The notes: generated by a model from the sequence alone, not told the origin. DNA of 11,158 nucleotides from JARRRL01 sp037380725 (GCA_037380725.1 JARRRL010000093.1:1-11158); one strand, 5' to 3'. Counted from the stretch's first letter, positions 1-6,969 are shown. Program-made: numbers and translations.

Positions 1-191
1 AGCGTGTGCGCCGTGCCCTCCGCCTGTACGACGTTCCGTGCGTCTAGCCATTTAGGCACTACTTTTATACGTGCACGCGTATTCTCGCTTACCGTCTCAG
101 TTGCATCTGATGTCTGGGGTGCAGGACGCATCTGCTGTGATGAAGCGCTGCGACTTTTGTGTTCCGTGTATTTCCGCCAAAGTTTTTTCAT
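1..191 (-). CDS. Partial unidentified gene, N-terminal 63 codons, leaves the window on the left
   Basis: Reading leftwards from an ATG at 191-189, the frame stays open for 63 codons up to the window edge. The predicted start is basic (MKKLWRKYTEHKSR), followed by a Ser/Gln/Thr-rich low-complexity stretch and then a more ordered piece containing VVPKWLDARN. There is an AGGA about 14 bases upstream of the ATG, which is a poor ribosome binding site. I do not recognise the family, and no membrane segment or signal peptide is visible in this fragment. A divergent gene here would fit the layout, leaving about 140 bases for a lolC promoter. The competing plus-strand frame over the same bases (from a GTG at 4) gives a short Cys-rich peptide that looks less like a protein. 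Confidence is limited because only 63 codons are seen. Confidence 0.4.
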   Translation of the reverse strand, partial: MKKLWRKYTEHKSRSASSQQMRPAPQTSDATETVSENTRARIKVVPKWLDARNVVQAEGTAHT

Positions 192-333
192 GGCTCTGCT
201 TAGTGTCCTGGTTTTGAAATGACGGTTATTCAGGCAGTTTCAGGATGCGCCGGTGTGCATTCGATGGAAAATGCAGCAATCTGAGCGTGTCTTTGGTAGA
301 TGTCTGTGCGAGATTGTGCTTAAATCCTCAGCC
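192..333. promoter_or_regulatory. Divergent intergenic region upstream of lolC
   Basis: This 142-base gap separates the leftward partial gene from lolC and should hold the lolC-lolD promoter. A TTGAAA at 214-219 resembles a -35 box, but no convincing -10 box lies 16-18 bases downstream, so I do not assign a promoter. No clear Shine-Dalgarno sequence precedes the lolC ATG at 334. Confidence 0.3.
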
Positions 334-1584
334 ATGTTTCAGCCTATTTCTCTTAATATAGCCCTGCGTTACATTCGCGCCAAGCGACGTAACCACTTTA
401 TCTCTTTCATCTCCCTGGTCTCGACACTGGGCTTGATGTTAGGCGTGGCGGTACTGATTGTGGTGCTGTCGGTGATGAATGGTTTTGGCCGTGAGTTACA
501 GACGCGCATACTCGGCATGGTGCCGCACGCCACGCTGAACGCCTACGCGCCCATTGCGCACTGGGAGGCTTTGCAAGCCCAATTGGAAGCTGATCCGGAG
601 GTGCTCGCTGCTGCGCCACTCATCGAAATGCAAGGCATGTTGAGCTATGGCGGTTCGGTGATGGGGGTTTATTTAAATGGCATTGAACCCGAAGCGGAAC
701 GTCGTGTTTCTATTTTGCCGCAGTTTGTGCGTGATGGACGTCTAGACGACCTGCAACCCGGTGGCTTCGGTGTGATTTTAGGCCAAGCCATTGCGAACCA
801 ATTGGGTCTGGTTGTGGGGGATAAAGTTACGGTCATCTTGCCGCAAGCGACGGTGTCGCCGGCAGGTGTGATGCCGCGTTTTAAACGATTGACACTGGTG
901 GCCACATTTGAAGTGGGTGCCGAAGTGGATGGTATTTTGGGCTATGTGCATTGGCAAGATGCCGCAAAGTTAGCGCGTCATCCCGGTGAAGTGATGAGCA
1001 TGCGCTTACGTTTTCAGGATTTATTTGATGCCCCACAGATTGTACATCGCTTGATGCGCCAGCCTGACATTCTCCAGCTTCAGCAGTTTTACGCGCGGGA
1101 TTGGACCTTGACGCACGGAACATTATTTGAAGCCATTAAAATGGAGAAAACCATGATTGCCTTGTTGTTGACGCTGATCATGGCGGTGGCGACTTTTAAT
1201 ATTGTGTCCAGTTTGGTCATGCTGGTGCATGAAAAGAAGGGGGATATCGCGGTTTTGCGTACCTTGGGCGCTAGTCCCGGATTGATTCGACGTGTCTTTA
1301 TGATTCAAGGAACGCTTATCGGATTGATTGGCACCACGATGGGGGTATTGCTGGGCATCGTGTTGGCGTTGACGGTTACGGATATGGTGCAGTGGTTAGA
1401 GCAGGTGCTACACCGTGAGTTATTGGGCGCTTATTTTATAAACTATTTACCGTCTGAACTGCAGCTTGAGGACGTGCTGATCATTGCCGGTCTGGGCCTG
1501 TCTCTGAGCTTCTTCGCTACAATTTATCCAGCACGGCGTGCTGCTTTGTTGCCGCCTGCTGAGACGTTACGATACGAGGATTAA
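334..1584 (+). CDS. lolC: Lipoprotein-releasing system transmembrane protein (LolC/LolF type)
   Basis: This is the membrane subunit of the Lol ABC transporter. It takes outer-membrane lipoproteins out of the inner membrane, powered by LolD, and hands them to the periplasmic chaperone LolA. The product is 416 residues, normal for the family. The N-terminus (MFQPISLNIALRYIRAKRRNHFISFIS) is the classic LolC/E opening and decides the ATG at 334, although the frame is open further upstream to 253. Four membrane segments are visible: about residues 23-47, 270-298, 326-349 and 380-402, with a large periplasmic domain between the first two. A Pro-containing loop at about 175-187 (SPAGVMPRFKR) matches the LolC-type hook that recruits LolA. 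The cytoplasmic coupling segment EKKGDIAVLRTLGAS lies at 300-314 and the C-terminal YPARRAA..PPAETLRYE is typical. lolD follows after 64 bases. No lolE is next to it, so it could be the single-permease LolF form. Family assignment is firm; C versus F is open. Confidence 0.93.
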   Translation: MFQPISLNIALRYIRAKRRNHFISFISLVSTLGLMLGVAVLIVVLSVMNGFGRELQTRILGMVPHATLNAYAPIAHWEALQAQLEADPEVLAAAPLIEMQGMLSYGGSVMGVYLNGIEPEAERRVSILPQFVRDGRLDDLQPGGFGVILGQAIANQLGLVVGDKVTVILPQATVSPAGVMPRFKRLTLVATFEVGAEVDGILGYVHWQDAAKLARHPGEVMSMRLRFQDLFDAPQIVHRLMRQPDILQLQQFYARDWTLTHGTLFEAIKMEKTMIALLLTLIMAVATFNIVSSLVMLVHEKKGDIAVLRTLGASPGLIRRVFMIQGTLIGLIGTTMGVLLGIVLALTVTDMVQWLEQVLHRELLGAYFINYLPSELQLEDVLIIAGLGLSLSFFATIYPARRAALLPPAETLRYED

Positions 1585-1635
1585 GGTACTTCTGCCATGT
1601 CGTTTATGGCGTATCGTGCTGATCCTTTTTTCTTC

Positions 1636-1642
1636 AAAGGAG
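1636..1642 (+). promoter_or_regulatory. Ribosome binding site that sets the lolD GTG start
   Basis: AAAGGAG lies six bases before the GTG at 1649. The lolD frame is open from 1538, overlapping the end of lolC, but only this GTG has a strong Shine-Dalgarno sequence, and it gives a LolD of normal length. Confidence 0.7.
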
Positions 1643-1648
1643 TCTGTT

Positions 1649-2374
1649 GTGCTTGAATGCACTGGTGATCATGGGGATGCCCCTGCGGTATTGGCGTGCT
1701 CGTCAATAACGAAATCTTATTTTCAAGGGCCGGAGCAATTGTGTGTGCTGAACGCGGTCACGTTATCTTTGTGTGCGGCGGATTCGTTGGCTATTGTTGG
1801 TACATCGGGTTCGGGAAAAACCACGTTACTGCACTTGTTGGCGGGATTGGACACGGTCAGCGCGGGAGACGTGTGCTGGGGGAATCAATCCATTAATGGT
1901 TTGTCGGCGCAGGCTCTGGGTCAGTGGCGTAATCGGCACATTGGTTTTGTGTATCAATTTCATCATTTAATGCCGGAATTCGCGGCGTGGGAGAACGTGG
2001 CGTTGCCATTGTTGCTGCGCGGTGAGGGGGTACGTTCCAGTCGTCAAGCGGCGCTGGAATTGCTTCATCGCGTAGGTTTGGCGGAGCGTGCGCGCCATAA
2101 ACCGGCGGAATTGTCTGGCGGTGAGCGTCAGCGGGTTGCGATCGCACGCGCATTGGTGACAAAACCTGCATGCGTACTTGCGGATGAGCCAACCGGTAAC
2201 TTGGATATGACAACATCGACAGCAATTCAGGATTTGTTACTTGAGTTGAATGCGACTCTCGGCGTAGCGTTGTTGCTGGTAACGCACGATCCGGTGTTTG
2301 CAGCACGTTGTCAGCGTCGTGGTCGCTTAAGTCGAGGATGTTTTGCGTTCGAAGAGGAACCGACAGCAGCTTGA
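1649..2374 (+). CDS. lolD: Lipoprotein-releasing system ATP-binding protein LolD
   Basis: This is the cytoplasmic ATPase of the Lol lipoprotein-release transporter, working as a dimer under the LolC/E(F) permease. With the GTG start at 1649 it has 241 residues, close to the usual 225-235. All ABC motifs are present: Walker A GTSGSGKTT at 51-59, Q-loop Gln103 (VYQFHHLMPEF, the LolD-like Q-loop), signature LSGGE at 155-159, Walker B CVLADE with catalytic Glu180, D-loop GNLD at 183-186 and H-loop His213 (VTHD). The LMPEFAAWENVALPLL stretch is characteristic of LolD within the MacB/FtsE-like family. It follows lolC by 64 bases and is probably co-transcribed with it. The C-terminus is Glu-rich (FEEEPTAA) and not conserved. 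Other members of the MacB-type ATPase group are the only realistic alternative, and the LolC neighbour argues against them. Confidence 0.95.
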   Translation: MLECTGDHGDAPAVLACSSITKSYFQGPEQLCVLNAVTLSLCAADSLAIVGTSGSGKTTLLHLLAGLDTVSAGDVCWGNQSINGLSAQALGQWRNRHIGFVYQFHHLMPEFAAWENVALPLLLRGEGVRSSRQAALELLHRVGLAERARHKPAELSGGERQRVAIARALVTKPACVLADEPTGNLDMTTSTAIQDLLLELNATLGVALLLVTHDPVFAARCQRRGRLSRGCFAFEEEPTAA

Positions 2375-2484
2375 TTTCAATAACAGCGACAGGATGTTGG
2401 GCTGTTTAACGTAAATTGTTGCGCTGCGAAGTGTGAATAGTTGTTTTTTTAATGTGAATTTATGCCGTGACAAGGAGTTGAGGT
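2375..2484 (+). promoter_or_regulatory. Spacer between lolD and the DUF6765 gene with strong ribosome binding site
   Basis: The 110-base spacer becomes AT-rich towards its right end. AAGGAG at 2472-2477, seven bases from the ATG at 2485, is the best Shine-Dalgarno sequence in the left half of the window. A weak dyad (AACAGC at 2382-2387, GCTGTT at 2401-2406) lies just after lolD but has no T-run directly behind it. Whether transcription stops, continues or restarts here cannot be decided by eye. Confidence 0.45.
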
Positions 2485-3516
2485 ATGGATATTGAATTTC
2501 ATTATTATATTACTGCTTATTTGGCGCATAAAGCGGGATTTTCGCAAACGGATGCACAGGTGCTGGCGTACGCGTCGCAGTATGTGGATGAAAACGATGT
2601 GTGTTTTCACATAGTGCACCGTTCTTCGGAGCAAATTTATCGAAATTTTATCAGTCAGACGATGAATATTCTCAAGCCCAAGCAAGCGTTGATGCGCATT
2701 TACCCTATTTTCCATTTTGTGCCGGGTGAACCGGATGCACCGACGGCTCGGCCGACGGCTCGGCGTTCGGATGGGAAGCGCCATGTGTTGAACACCACAC
2801 CGAACAGCGAAAATGCGAATGAATTGATGCATCAAGCGATTCGAGCGGATCGACAGACGCGCTTGTATCGAATCGGTATTGCGTCGCACGCTTATGTGGA
2901 TACTTGGGCGCATCAAAATTTTGTTGGGTGGTATGATCAATTTAACCAAGTGGGCTCGGATCCGAAACCGAATATTGGGCACGCCGATGGGGAGCACCAC
3001 CCGGATTGGGTGTCGCATCGCTGGTGTGATGACCGATTGCTGGATTCGGAGGTGAATAATCGACATCGGTTTTTGTCCGCAGCAAAAGAGCTGTTTGCTT
3101 GGTTGTGTTGCGCAGAGGGGAGGCAAGAAGCGGTGGAGACGTCCACGGCGTGGCCCACCGTGTTTGCGGAGCTGAGTGAGATGATGGGCCCAACGTATAC
3201 GGGGCGGGAGTGTAAGTTCAGGCAGGACCGCACGCAGCGATATGGCGCAGTCATGCCGTGGTTAAAGCCGTTTGATGAGCGCGAATGGTTTGATCAGGCC
3301 ATCGAATCCGAGGTAAGAGGGCAGGAAGATACGCACGAAGGTCTGATGGCCCGATTTACTTTGTTTGAGGATAGACATTACTGGCGAGAAGACACGGATC
3401 ATCAGACCAGTCACTGGTTTTGTTTTCAAGAAGCGGTGAAAGAACATGAACAAGCGGGTATCAAGCAGTTAACGCCATGCTTTGCGGAAATGGGGTACAA
3501 ATTGGCGCAAACGTGA
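2485..3516 (+). CDS. DUF6765 family protein (putative metal-binding)
   Basis: The 343-residue product starts MDIEFHYYITAYLAHKAGF and carries SQYVDENDV, IYPIFHFVPGEPD and HAYVDTWAHQNFVGW, which I recognise as the pattern of DUF6765 proteins. Their function is not known to me. Possible metal ligands are concentrated in the N-terminal half: His6, Asp35, Asp38, His42, His77, His135, Asp139, His143, His166, His171, His172 and Asp174. The H-x3-D-x3-H cluster in an otherwise helical protein recalls zinc-dependent phospholipase C/S1-P1 nuclease folds, but this is inference. There is no signal peptide or membrane segment, so a cytoplasmic location is predicted. A 12-base tandem duplication encodes PTARPTARR at about 87-94. 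The C-terminal third is Trp/Glu/His-rich. It sits between lolD and the convergent DUF2062 gene, where lolE would be found in some relatives; no functional link to lipoprotein transport is evident. Confidence 0.8.
   Translation: MDIEFHYYITAYLAHKAGFSQTDAQVLAYASQYVDENDVCFHIVHRSSEQIYRNFISQTMNILKPKQALMRIYPIFHFVPGEPDAPTARPTARRSDGKRHVLNTTPNSENANELMHQAIRADRQTRLYRIGIASHAYVDTWAHQNFVGWYDQFNQVGSDPKPNIGHADGEHHPDWVSHRWCDDRLLDSEVNNRHRFLSAAKELFAWLCCAEGRQEAVETSTAWPTVFAELSEMMGPTYTGRECKFRQDRTQRYGAVMPWLKPFDEREWFDQAIESEVRGQEDTHEGLMARFTLFEDRHYWREDTDHQTSHWFCFQEAVKEHEQAGIKQLTPCFAEMGYKLAQT
2741..2764 (+). repeat. 12-base perfect tandem duplication inside the DUF6765 gene
   Basis: CGACGGCTCGGC occurs twice back to back (2741-2752 and 2753-2764). 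It is in frame, adding four residues (TARP/TARR), and lies in a poorly structured loop between His77 and the HAYVDTWAH motif. This is consistent with replication slippage. Confidence 0.85.
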
Positions 3517-3521
3517 TGTGG

Positions 3522-3541
3522 CTCTTTCTTGAAATAAAGAG
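3522..3541 (+). terminator. Weak A/T-rich hairpin after the DUF6765 gene
   Basis: CTCTTT (3522-3527) and AAAGAG (3536-3541) form a six-base stem with an eight-base loop, starting six bases after the stop codon. The stem is weak and no long T-run follows, so terminator activity is uncertain. Confidence 0.25.
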
Positions 3542-3592
3542 TTTGAAATAAAGGGTTTGGAAAAAGAACTTGGGAAAGGACTTGGAAAGGAC
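3529..3592 (+). repeat. Degenerate purine-rich tandem repeat between convergent genes
   Basis: TTGAAATAAAG at 3529-3539 recurs exactly at 3543-3553. A degraded copy TTGGAAAAAG follows at 3557-3566, giving a 14-base period. Two shorter copies then follow, TTGGGAAAGGAC at 3570-3581 and TTGGAAAGGAC at 3582-3592. The array fills the whole gap between two gene ends and touches the DUF2062 stop codon. On the minus strand it is a pyrimidine-rich tract. Confidence 0.7.
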
Positions 3593-4125
3593 TACGGGGA
3601 TTTTATGCTGCTCCGTCGCCCGGTTTTTCGGGTCCACCAGCGTTTCATGACGTAAAAACGCCAAGACAGTCGGATGAGCAAATACACGCCGGTGGCAGTG
3701 AAGGTGCTGACGATGAAGGAGCCCAAATACAGGGGGAACGCCAAACGATAGGCTTCCCCAAAAATTTCACTGATGCTAAAGCCATCCGCGCTCCATGTGC
3801 CATCGACGCCCAAGAGGAAGCAACCCACGCTGAAATTGAAATAATAAATGGGGTAGAAAGTCAGTGGATTCGTGAGCCAGGTGCTGATGACGGCAAGGGG
3901 TAAATTGGCACGTGTCCAAATAGCGATCATGGCAGCAGCGGGAATTTGACCAGGCAGGGGTTGCAGGGCGAAAAAAAGTCCGATCCACAATCCGCCAGCG
4001 ACGGAACGACGGTTTAAATGCCAGACGTTGGGGTCGGTCAATCTGCTGAGCCATCGCAGTGATTTCTGTTTGTGGAAATAGTGCGAGTCTGGCAAAAAGT
4101 GTTTTAAAAACTTTGTTGGAGTCAC
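3592..4125 (-). CDS. DUF2062 domain-containing membrane protein
   Basis: This is a small inner-membrane protein of the DUF2062 family, whose biochemical role is not established. With the GTG at 4125 as start the product has 177 residues and opens (V/M)TPTKFLKHFLPDSH, the usual beginning of these proteins. Family hallmarks follow: DPNVWHLNRRSVAGG at 31-45, the hydrophobic GLFFALQPLPGQIPAAAMIAIW, and LPLAVISTWLTNPLTFYPIYY at 75-95. A second hydrophobic pair lies near the C-terminus, before a basic tail. An upstream in-frame ATG at 4209 would add 28 polar residues but would overlap the divergent comEC start; GAGAAG eight bases before the GTG is a modest ribosome binding site. The pairing with comEC and lolCD is a recurrent gammaproteobacterial neighbourhood. 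Family assignment is firm; the start is a judgement. Confidence 0.87.
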   Translation of the reverse strand: MTPTKFLKHFLPDSHYFHKQKSLRWLSRLTDPNVWHLNRRSVAGGLWIGLFFALQPLPGQIPAAAMIAIWTRANLPLAVISTWLTNPLTFYPIYYFNFSVGCFLLGVDGTWSADGFSISEIFGEAYRLAFPLYLGSFIVSTFTATGVYLLIRLSWRFYVMKRWWTRKTGRRSSIKSP

Positions 4126-4209
4126 CGTCGTTGCTTCTCGTGTTTTCGACGAATTGATTCGTTTCCGTTGTGCGAGCGTGTTACCGGAAGATGCTATTTT
4201 TGTTGTCAT
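4126..4209. promoter_or_regulatory. Divergent start region of the DUF2062 gene and comEC
   Basis: The alternative starts are GTG 4125 or ATG 4209 for the leftward gene, and GTG 4170 or ATG 4191 for comEC. With the outer choices the two genes overlap at their 5' ends by up to 40 bases; with the inner ones there are 44-65 bases for two promoters. No strong promoter boxes are visible. GGAAG at 4186-4190 abuts the ATG at 4191 without the usual spacing. Confidence 0.4.
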
Positions 4210-6914
4210 TGATCACCGGTATTATCCTTGCGCTCGGGTGGCGGCACCTGTGTGTGGATGTGTCTTTATTTGGATCATTTCCGTACCTTGATCGTATCGG
4301 GGGAGCACTGTGTTGGATGCATCCACTCATCCAAACACGCGGTACGCCGTACATACTGTTAATGCCTTTTGCCATAGCCAGCGTGGCTGGGCTGATGCAT
4401 GTGCGCGCTGCGCCATCATGGCGATGCTACTTACTGGCGCTCTGTGGCACCTGTTTGGGTGCCGGTTTTGCGGGTTTAGACGTTCGCCCAGTAGATACGC
4501 CAAGTCATTGGGTGGATTACGCGGCGCAAACCTTCCGGGTATATGGCCAAATCCAAGGATTACCTCGCTACGAATTCGTTGAACGCACTCAAGCTGTGCA
4601 CCCGAGCCATGCTGTGGCGCCCGCTTCTCCGCGCAATCAAAATGCTCATTTTCTGTTTCATCCTCGATGTTGGATTTTTGTGGAACACCCGGATCGGGTG
4701 GCAAATACGTCAGGCTTATTGACTCAATTCTACGATCAGTATAGGAGCACACTGTCAAGACGTCGCCGAGCTTGTCGTGACGGTGCTGTGCGTGTGCCAG
4801 CTTATTTTAATCGGTTGCAGGTTCATGTTTATCGATACGATGGCCCCCCCTTGGAACCGGGGCGCTGGGTGTGGCTTGAGCTACGATTACGCGCACCACG
4901 CGCTGCGATTAATCCAGGATCTGAGGATCATGAACGCTGGTTTTTCGTAAATTATATTGGCGCGCGCGCGACATGGCGAAATGATGTGCCGCTTGAATGG
5001 GGACCTCGTTCGATCAGTTTGGATCGAATACGGGGTGACATCAGCCAGTTTGTGCGCCAGACCTTATCGGATTATCCCATTGCTCAGCGTATTGCACCAG
5101 CCTTAGTCGTGGGGGATCGTCGATGGCTGAGTTCGGAAGATTGGCGACAACTGAGTCGTCTGGGTTTGAGTCACCTTGTGGCCATTTCCGGCTTACACAT
5201 TGGTTTTGCTGCGGTGTTGGGTTTTGGGGTGGGCGTGTTGGGTGTTCGCGGTTTGTCCAGAGTGTGGATGGGGTGTTTACGGTATTGGCCGGCGCATTGC
5301 TGGGCGTGGTTGAGTGCGTGGGGGTTTGCAGTGGGGTACAGCGCGTTGGCTGGATTTTCGTTGCCCACCGTGCGTGCTGTGATAATGTTAACGGTGCTTT
5401 GTTTATGCCGATGGTGTTTTTTCCCGCTGTCGCTGATGCGAGCGTGGGTGATGGCGGCGGCGCTCATGCTGTGCTGCATGCCGCGATCTATTTTTGATGT
5501 GGGCTTTTGGTTGTCGTTCACGGCTGTGGGTATCTTGCTTTTTTTGGCGTCATGTCAATATCGATTTTCGGGATATCGAGTTTTGGGACGCTTGGTTCAG
5601 GCCTGGCGATTGCAGTGTAAATTAAGTATTGGTTTAATTCCCGTTAATCTGATTTTTTTCCAGCAAATGTCGTGGGTATCGCCGGTGGTGAATGCGGTGG
5701 CCATTCCGCTTGTGAGTGTAGCGGTGGTGCCGCTGTTGTTTGCTGCTCTGCTCGTATCGTGCGTGTGGGATTGGGGTGCGGCGATGTTGTTTCAGCTTGT
5801 GGGGCAGCTGCTGTCGATATCATGGTCTTGGGCTGAATCGTTGGCAACGGCATCGTGGGTCTCGTCGGGGACGGTATTTCCTGGCGGTTTTGCTGGAGTG
5901 GCCTTGTTGAGTATGGTGCTGTTTTGTTTGTTGCCGCGTGCGTGGTGTGTGCGTCCATTGGCGTTGGTGTTGGGAGCAGCGGTGTGGTGGCATTCGTCGG
6001 CGGAGCCGGTTTTGCGTGAAGGAGAGTTTCGATTAACGATGCTGGATGTGGGGCAGGGCTTGGCTATCGCGATCGAAACAAAAAATCAGGTTATTGTGTA
6101 TGATGCGGGTCCTGGACGTGGCGACCGTTTTTGGGTGGATCGCATGTGGTTGCCATTTTTGCGACAACGACAGCGCGATTCGATTCGTTTATTGGTGAGC
6201 AGTCATGGCGATGCGGATCACGCGGGTTCTGCGGCACCATTGGTGGCGGCGGTGCCCACGGAGGCGCACACTGGGGTTGAGTCATACCCGTTCACGGTTT
6301 TACCTGAGGACGGAATCATACGGGTTTCTCCGCCATACCGTATTTGTCGCGCGGGAGATCGCTGGCGTTGGGACGGCGTTGAATTAGTGGTGCTGTATCC
6401 CGATGCGACTGAAACAGGTGCGACTCAGGTCATGACGGGGGAACGCGCAGATACCGAGCGTCTTCCGCGTGCGGCGCGGAATGTGTCTTGTGTGATTGAA
6501 GTGATCGGGGCATCCCACCGTGTGCTGTTAACGGGAGATATTTCTCGGAAAATGGAAGCGGTGTTGTTGCGGCGAGAGCGGTCGCATTCCCTGCCAGTGG
6601 ATACTCTGAAAGCGGATGTGCTTTTGGTTCCGCATCATGGTAGTAAAACGTCATCGAGTACGGGCTTGATTCATCGCGCCAATCCGACCTATGCGATGGT
6701 GTCTCACGGCTACCATAACGCTTTTGGTCATCCACACCCACAGGTGAAAGCGCGTTACGTTCGACGAGGCGTTACGTGGCTTTCGACGGCAGAGTTAGGC
6801 GCTGTAACGTTTTGGTCGCATCGCGCAGTAGGTGGAAAACCAGCCATGTTATCCGTGGAATCAGAACGAGAAAAACGGCCTGCGTTGTGGCGATACGGCG
6901 AGCGTGGTTTTTAG
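4170..6914 (+). CDS. comEC: DNA internalization-related competence protein ComEC/Rec2
   Basis: This is the inner-membrane channel that moves single-stranded DNA into the cytoplasm during natural transformation. With the GTG at 4170 it has 914 residues, longer than the common 700-830. The N-terminal part has membrane segments and a DUF4131-like region, ending in AINPGSEDHERWFF. The Competence domain follows, with VVGDRRWLSSEDW near 313 and the hallmark HLVAISGLHIG ending at 345, then many hydrophobic helices to about 615. The C-terminal metallo-beta-lactamase-like domain starts at MLDVGQG (624) and contains SHGDADHAG (678-686), LLTGD, VPHHGSKTSS (PHHGS at 821-825) and SHGYHNAFGHPHP from 845. 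An Arg-rich, poorly conserved insertion lies at about 140-212. ATG 4191 is an alternative start that would remove MRACYRK. The frame is intact, so a functional channel is plausible; other uptake genes are not in this window. Confidence 0.95.
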   Translation: MRACYRKMLFLLSLITGIILALGWRHLCVDVSLFGSFPYLDRIGGALCWMHPLIQTRGTPYILLMPFAIASVAGLMHVRAAPSWRCYLLALCGTCLGAGFAGLDVRPVDTPSHWVDYAAQTFRVYGQIQGLPRYEFVERTQAVHPSHAVAPASPRNQNAHFLFHPRCWIFVEHPDRVANTSGLLTQFYDQYRSTLSRRRRACRDGAVRVPAYFNRLQVHVYRYDGPPLEPGRWVWLELRLRAPRAAINPGSEDHERWFFVNYIGARATWRNDVPLEWGPRSISLDRIRGDISQFVRQTLSDYPIAQRIAPALVVGDRRWLSSEDWRQLSRLGLSHLVAISGLHIGFAAVLGFGVGVLGVRGLSRVWMGCLRYWPAHCWAWLSAWGFAVGYSALAGFSLPTVRAVIMLTVLCLCRWCFFPLSLMRAWVMAAALMLCCMPRSIFDVGFWLSFTAVGILLFLASCQYRFSGYRVLGRLVQAWRLQCKLSIGLIPVNLIFFQQMSWVSPVVNAVAIPLVSVAVVPLLFAALLVSCVWDWGAAMLFQLVGQLLSISWSWAESLATASWVSSGTVFPGGFAGVALLSMVLFCLLPRAWCVRPLALVLGAAVWWHSSAEPVLREGEFRLTMLDVGQGLAIAIETKNQVIVYDAGPGRGDRFWVDRMWLPFLRQRQRDSIRLLVSSHGDADHAGSAAPLVAAVPTEAHTGVESYPFTVLPEDGIIRVSPPYRICRAGDRWRWDGVELVVLYPDATETGATQVMTGERADTERLPRAARNVSCVIEVIGASHRVLLTGDISRKMEAVLLRRERSHSLPVDTLKADVLLVPHHGSKTSSSTGLIHRANPTYAMVSHGYHNAFGHPHPQVKARYVRRGVTWLSTAELGAVTFWSHRAVGGKPAMLSVESEREKRPALWRYGERGF

Positions 6915-6933
6915 TTCTATCCAGAAGAAAATC

Positions 6934-6969
6934 CGGGAGGTTGCGACGCAGCGCAGTGGCAACCTCCCG
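6934..6969 (-). terminator. Hairpin terminator, best oriented for the hydrolase-luxR operon
   Basis: CGGGAGGTTGC (6934-6944) pairs perfectly with GCAACCTCCCG (6959-6969): eleven base pairs and a 14-base loop. Reading leftwards, the stem is followed by GATTTTCTTCT, a U-rich tail, so it fits a rho-independent terminator of the minus-strand operon about 100 bases past its stop codon. Read rightwards it begins 19 bases after the comEC stop but has no U-run. It may still block read-through from comEC. Confidence 0.6.

Noticed and set aside
4..222. Plus-strand 72-residue frame starting with GTG
   Set aside because: The peptide is Cys-rich, resembles no family, and has no ribosome binding site in view; the minus strand over the same bases reads more like a protein start.
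253..333. N-terminal extension of lolC to a GTG at 253
   Set aside because: The conserved LolC/E N-terminus begins exactly at the ATG at 334; the extra 27 residues are not family-like.
1538..1648. N-terminal extension of lolD overlapping the end of lolC
   Set aside because: A strong ribosome binding site precedes GTG 1649 and the extension gives an overlong, Arg/Leu-rich leader not found in LolD.
1893..2306. 137-residue minus-strand frame
   Set aside because: It lies wholly antisense to the conserved core of lolD, and its Pro/Arg/Thr-rich sequence is typical of a shadow frame.
2382..2406. Hairpin after lolD as a terminator
   Set aside because: The stem is only six pairs with a 13-base loop and no T-run directly behind it; the T-run near 2443-2449 is too far away.
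2449..3126. 225-residue minus-strand frame
   Set aside because: It is antisense to the DUF6765 gene. The Arg/Ile/His-rich sequence has no recognisable motif, and the plus-strand gene has an excellent ribosome binding site and family match.
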